Part shown: piece by piece, positions 60,668 through 64,000 of the stretch
Position numbering within the stretch: the stretch's first letter is position 1
Layout of the letters: every line of letters begins with the position of its first letter
Source of the DNA: Lichenicola cladoniae
GTDB taxonomy: Bacteria > Pseudomonadota > Alphaproteobacteria > Acetobacterales > Acetobacteraceae
Assembly (NCBI RefSeq): GCF_013201075.1
Contig: NZ_CP053708.1
Location: forward strand, 1,429,501-1,493,500
Reading direction: 5' to 3'
DNA: 64,000 nucleotides
Translations under genes and position numbers: made by a program
Notes under the pieces: generated by a model
Seen by the model: only the letters and a program-made list of their open reading frames with translations
Database searches by the model: none
What the model was told of the DNA's origin: nothing

Positions 60668-61831
60668 ATGGCCGACGAGACCATCACCGTCGTCGGCAAG
60701 CGACGCGGGCAGGGGGGATCAAGCGATCCGAACGAGCTGACCATTACGGTCGGCGGAATGACCTTTGGCGGCTGGCAGCAGGTGCGGGTCGCGCGCGGCG
60801 TCGAGAAGATGCCGAGCGATTTCGACGTCACCCTGACCGAGAGGTTTCCCGGGCAGACGCAGGCCGTGTCGGTGCAGCCGGGCCAGCAGTGTGTGGTCCG
60901 CCTCGGGCGTGATCGGATCCTGACCGGCCGGATCGACCGCTACTCGCCGTCCATTGGACCCGAGCAACACCAGGTGCGGATCAGCGGGCGCGGCAACTGC
61001 CGGGAGCTCGTCGACTGCGCGGCCGGGTTCGACCAGAACGGCCCGACCGGTGGCCAACTGGGCAACGTCTATATCAAGGACATCGCGGCCAAGCTGGCTG
61101 CGCCGTTTGGCATCACGGTCAAAGATACGGTCACTGACCCGGGCATGATCGTTCCGCAGTTCAACATCATCTTCGGCGAGACGGTGTTCGAGATCATCGA
61201 CCGGTGCGCGCGCTACGGCGCCCGCCTCGCCTACGAGGACACCGACGGAAACCTGATCCTGGCGCAGGTCGGCACCACGCGAGCGGCCTCCGGGTTGCAG
61301 CAGGGCGTGAATATCCAGACTGCCAGCGCCGACTTCTCGATGTCCGACCGCTTCAGCGACTACTACGCGACCACCGTCGGCACCGACACGCTGGCCGACG
61401 TCTCGGACAGCGGCTTCATCATCGGCCACGAGACCGACAAGGGTGTCCCGGATTTCCGGCCGACCGTCGTTGTCTCGGCGGAAATGCAGCAGGGCGGAAC
61501 GTTCATCGCCACTGCCCGCGCCCGGTGGGAAAAGGCACGACGCTACGGTCGATCGCAAGCCGTGCGGATCACCTGCGACAGCTGGCGCGACAGTGCGGGC
61601 ACGCTGTGGACGCCGAACACCCTGGTGCCGATCAGCATCCCGGCACTGAAAATCGACGCGACCTGGATCATCGGCGAGGTCAGCTACGTCCGGGGCGAGG
61701 GCGGGACGACCGCTGAACTGTCCCTGATGCCACCGGAGGCCTTCCAGCCCGAGCCGGCAATCATCCAGGCATTCGACTGGCAGGTCAGCCAGGCACTTTC
61801 GGCCGGATCGGCAGCACCGGGCGACGCATAA
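60668..61831 (+). CDS. Baseplate hub protein (Mu gpP-like)
   Basis: 387 aa. LTITVGGMTFGGWQQVRVAR, GRIDRYSPSIGPEQHQVRIS, RGNCRELVDCAAGF and GETVFEIIDRCARYGARLAY match the gpP/gp44 hub family. Forms the central hub below the tail tube. Confidence 0.87.
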   Translation: MADETITVVGKRRGQGGSSDPNELTITVGGMTFGGWQQVRVARGVEKMPSDFDVTLTERFPGQTQAVSVQPGQQCVVRLGRDRILTGRIDRYSPSIGPEQHQVRISGRGNCRELVDCAAGFDQNGPTGGQLGNVYIKDIAAKLAAPFGITVKDTVTDPGMIVPQFNIIFGETVFEIIDRCARYGARLAYEDTDGNLILAQVGTTRAASGLQQGVNIQTASADFSMSDRFSDYYATTVGTDTLADVSDSGFIIGHETDKGVPDFRPTVVVSAEMQQGGTFIATARARWEKARRYGRSQAVRITCDSWRDSAGTLWTPNTLVPISIPALKIDATWIIGEVSYVRGEGGTTAELSLMPPEAFQPEPAIIQAFDWQVSQALSAGSAAPGDA

Positions 61832-61844
61832 AGGACCCCGGACG

Positions 61845-63878
61845 ATGGCCAATGGCTTCAGCGTCACGATCACCGCAAACGACGGCGTCACTGCCACAAT
61901 CGACAAGATCAACAAGAGGCTTCAGGCATTCTCGGCTCCCTACGAGAAGCTGAGCGCGTCGATGGAGAAGTTCGGGAATGTCTCCGGACTGAACAGGGTC
62001 GGCAAGGCGTTCGGCGACATCGGGCGCAGCGCGTTCGACGTGTTCCGCAACGTGACCCGCATCGTCGAGCCGCTAGCCGCGATCACTGGTGCGGCGAGCA
62101 TCGCCGGCATGTATCGGTTGGCCTCGGCCTGGGCCGATTGGGGCAGCCGGCTAGGATACAATGCTGAGCGCATTGGCTTGTCGGCCGACAAGCTGAACAC
62201 CTTCCAGAATGCCGCGCGTCTGGCCGGCGTTTCGGCCGACGCGATGACCGGCGGCATGACGCACCTGAAGGATGCGATGACCGACGCGCTCGCCGGGCGC
62301 AACAACGACGCGATGCAGTATTTCCAGCGCCTCGGCATCAGCATGAAGGCGCTGCACGGCACGGCCGACAGCGTGATGCCGCAGATCATTTCCAAGATCG
62401 GCGCGCTCGAGAAGGTCAACCCGACGCTTGCAGCTCGGGTCACCAGCAGCATCTTCGGTAGTGAGGAGCTGCTGCGGGTGTTCCGGCAGGGCCTGCCGGC
62501 GTTCCAGCAGTACATCGCCCAGGCGAAGCAGCTCGGCGGCATCACGGACGACCAGGTCCGGAAGGCCGACCAGCTGCGGCAGTCGCAGACGGCGCTGACG
62601 ATCTCGGTCGAGCAATTCGGCTACACGCTCGCGGCCGGACTCCAGCCGGTGATCGGGCCGATCGTCGATTTCATGACCAACTGGCTGTCGGTGAATCGGG
62701 ATTGGCTGGCCAACACGATCACCGACGACGTCAGGCAGTTCGTCGACTACCTGAAGGGTGCTAACTGGAAGGGCCTGCGCGACGACTTCAACAAGTGGTA
62801 CGACGCGGTCAAGCACCTGGTCGATGCGCTTGGTGGTCCGAAGGCAGCGCTCGAGGATCTGTTCCTCGTCATGGCGGGCGGCTTCGCGCTCAAGGTGATG
62901 GCGCCGTTCCTGGCGCTCGCCGGTGCGCTGGACGGCGTGCTGTTGAAGTTCGGCCGGATCGTGTTGGCGGCGCGGGCTGCGCAGGCAGCAAGTGTCGCAG
63001 CAGTCGGCGGTGAGGCAGTTGCAGGTGCAGCAGCAGCAGCAGGCGCGGCCGGATCCGGGACGGCGGCGGTGGTGGCCGGTGGCGAAGCCGCCGCCGGCGG
63101 ACTGGCGGGCATGAGTGGGCTCGGGCTCGCGACGCCTCTCCTGATCGGTGCGGCCGTCACCGGGACGATCGCCTACCTGACCGCACACGGTCTGTCCTGG
63201 CTGTTCGGCCAGGGCTGGAATGCCGCCCCGACAGGCCATGCCGTCGCCAACCAGGCGAACCGTGGGCACGATCCGCACTCGGCGATCCATTCGAGCAGCG
63301 GGCCGCAGCGCGGCAACGTTCCGCGCGGGTATCGGAACAACAACCCGCTCAACCTGACCTATGTGCCAGGTCAGATTGGGGTCACCGGGTCAGACGGTCG
63401 TTTCGGCCAATACGGCACGATGTCGGATGGCGTGGCAGCGGCTGAGCGGCAGATGCTGCTCAACCAGAACCGCGGCGCCGGCACGCTGTCGGCACTGATC
63501 TCGAAGTGGGCGCCGCCGAACGAGAACGACACGGCGGGCTACATTGCGCAGGTGGCAGGACAGACCGGGCTCGACGCGAACGCTCCGGTCAACATGCGCG
63601 ACCCGTCGATCGCCTCGAAGGTGATCGGAGCCATGGCAGCGCGGGAGAACGGGCATCCGCTCGACACGGCGTCGCTCACCAGCGGCGTCAATGCGGTGAT
63701 CGGTGCTGGCGCACCTGCTCAGCAGTTCGCGAGCTCCGGCCAGCCTGCCCCGGAAGGGAAGGTCGTTGTCCATGTCCAGACCGACCCAGGCACGAAAGCG
63801 ACGGTGAAGTCGACGACCGGGAACGTGCAGGCGAAGGGGGTGGCGACGTCGTCCATAGCCTCCGGCTACGCCATATGA
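61845..63878 (+). CDS. Tape measure protein with C-terminal muramidase-like domain
   Basis: 677 aa. Helical N-terminal and middle part (TATIDKINKRLQAFSAPYEK, RIGLSADKLNTFQNAARLAG), a hydrophobic segment (about 330-445), then a C-terminal domain beginning RGYRNNNPLNLTY, with FGQYGTMSDGVAAAERQM, similar to the muramidase-like domain of other phage structural proteins. Sets tail length and may breach peptidoglycan. Position after gpP is unusual for Mu-like tails. Confidence 0.8.
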   Translation: MANGFSVTITANDGVTATIDKINKRLQAFSAPYEKLSASMEKFGNVSGLNRVGKAFGDIGRSAFDVFRNVTRIVEPLAAITGAASIAGMYRLASAWADWGSRLGYNAERIGLSADKLNTFQNAARLAGVSADAMTGGMTHLKDAMTDALAGRNNDAMQYFQRLGISMKALHGTADSVMPQIISKIGALEKVNPTLAARVTSSIFGSEELLRVFRQGLPAFQQYIAQAKQLGGITDDQVRKADQLRQSQTALTISVEQFGYTLAAGLQPVIGPIVDFMTNWLSVNRDWLANTITDDVRQFVDYLKGANWKGLRDDFNKWYDAVKHLVDALGGPKAALEDLFLVMAGGFALKVMAPFLALAGALDGVLLKFGRIVLAARAAQAASVAAVGGEAVAGAAAAAGAAGSGTAAVVAGGEAAAGGLAGMSGLGLATPLLIGAAVTGTIAYLTAHGLSWLFGQGWNAAPTGHAVANQANRGHDPHSAIHSSSGPQRGNVPRGYRNNNPLNLTYVPGQIGVTGSDGRFGQYGTMSDGVAAAERQMLLNQNRGAGTLSALISKWAPPNENDTAGYIAQVAGQTGLDANAPVNMRDPSIASKVIGAMAARENGHPLDTASLTSGVNAVIGAGAPAQQFASSGQPAPEGKVVVHVQTDPGTKATVKSTTGNVQAKGVATSSIASGYAI

Positions 63879-64000
63879 GCGACATTCTGGCGGGTCTGAC
63901 CCGCCGCCTGCAGAACGTGGTGCAGGTGATGCGCACCACGGTGGCGCCGATCGACAGCGGGCCCGTGCAGACGGTGCAGGCGAAGTCGAACAGCGCGCAG
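63875..64000 (+). CDS. Baseplate assembly protein (Mu gp45-like), partial
   Basis: First 42 residues only (MSDILAGLTRRLQNVVQVMR...), overlapping the tape measure stop by 4 bp (ATGA). The start resembles Mu gp45/spike proteins, and gp45 normally follows gpP. The remainder lies beyond the window. Confidence 0.6.
   Translation, partial: MSDILAGLTRRLQNVVQVMRTTVAPIDSGPVQTVQAKSNSAQ

Larger units (their letters stand above)
24774..64000. mobile_element. Prophage with HK97-type head and Mu-type contractile tail (left part)
   Basis: Starts directly after the tRNA-Met CCA, with an integrase transcribed towards the tRNA. It contains the immunity region, early genes, terminase, portal, capsid, sheath, tube and tape measure. 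The right end and attR are not in the window, so the length exceeds 39 kb. Apart from the split gpN genes, which may each be functional, structural genes visible here look intact, suggesting an inducible or recently acquired prophage. Confidence 0.95.

Overview
The window is a high-GC alphaproteobacterial chromosome segment (1 to about 24.77 kb) followed by the left part of a large integrated prophage (about 24.77 kb to beyond the right edge). DUF1178, DUF3553, DUF4167 and GcrA-family proteins, a CheA-REC hybrid kinase and LexA-type GAAC-N7-GAAC sequence all point to Alphaproteobacteria. A Rhodospirillales/Acetobacteraceae-like host is my inference; no rRNA is present to fix it.

Chromosome, 1-24.77 kb. 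A truncated aminodeoxychorismate lyase gene (pabC) opens the window. It is followed by a compact leftward chemotaxis operon cheA-cheW-cheY-cheB-cheR. Next come DUF3553, moaA, a small lipoprotein, a BioC/NDUFAF5-like methyltransferase, comF, a glutaredoxin, DUF1178, DUF2147, ubiG, lysC, a nitronate monooxygenase-like gene, a RodZ-like gene, ispG, hisS, prfA, a frameshifted acyltransferase, a GT21 glycosyltransferase, a secreted protein, prmC, DUF4167 and an MscS channel. The segment ends at a complete tRNA-Met(CAT) gene.

Prophage, 24.77 kb to the end. A tyrosine integrase next to the 3' end of the tRNA and an excisionase-like gene start the element. A leftward operon of small, mostly ATGA-coupled genes follows, including zinc-binding proteins and a cytosine-C5 methyltransferase with a repeat-built recognition domain. 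The immunity region (about 32.7-33.8 kb) has a leftward XRE repressor without an autoprotease domain, a rightward Cro-like gene, and five operators of the form (A/T)GTGC-N6-GCAC(A/T). Two of these lie away from the switch, before a membrane-protein gene. A LexA-type box sits beyond the repressor. The rightward early region carries GcrA- and GapR-like regulators, an HNH homing-type endonuclease, a RusA-like resolvase, a PD-(D/E)XK nuclease, a DUF1376 protein, a BRO-type antirepressor and a terminator. It continues with a second XerC/D-like recombinase beside a dif-like site, DUF3164, an Acb2/Tad1-like anti-defence candidate and a glycosyltransferase.

Late region, 46 kb onward. HNH, TerS, TerL interrupted at its Walker A motif by a class 3-type intein, portal, prohead protease, HK97-type capsid, head-tail connectors, then a Mu-like contractile tail (sheath, tube, frameshifted chaperone, a split gpN, gpP, tape measure, start of a baseplate protein). 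The phage therefore combines an HK97-type head with a Mu-type contractile tail, an SfV-like architecture. Baseplate, fibres, lysis genes and the right attachment site lie outside the window.

The strongest leads are the terminase intein, the recombinase with its dif-like site, the dispersed operator regulon combined with a LexA box and a non-cleavable-looking repressor, the anti-defence cassette bounded by a duplicated gene end, and a nested hairpin between protease and capsid.
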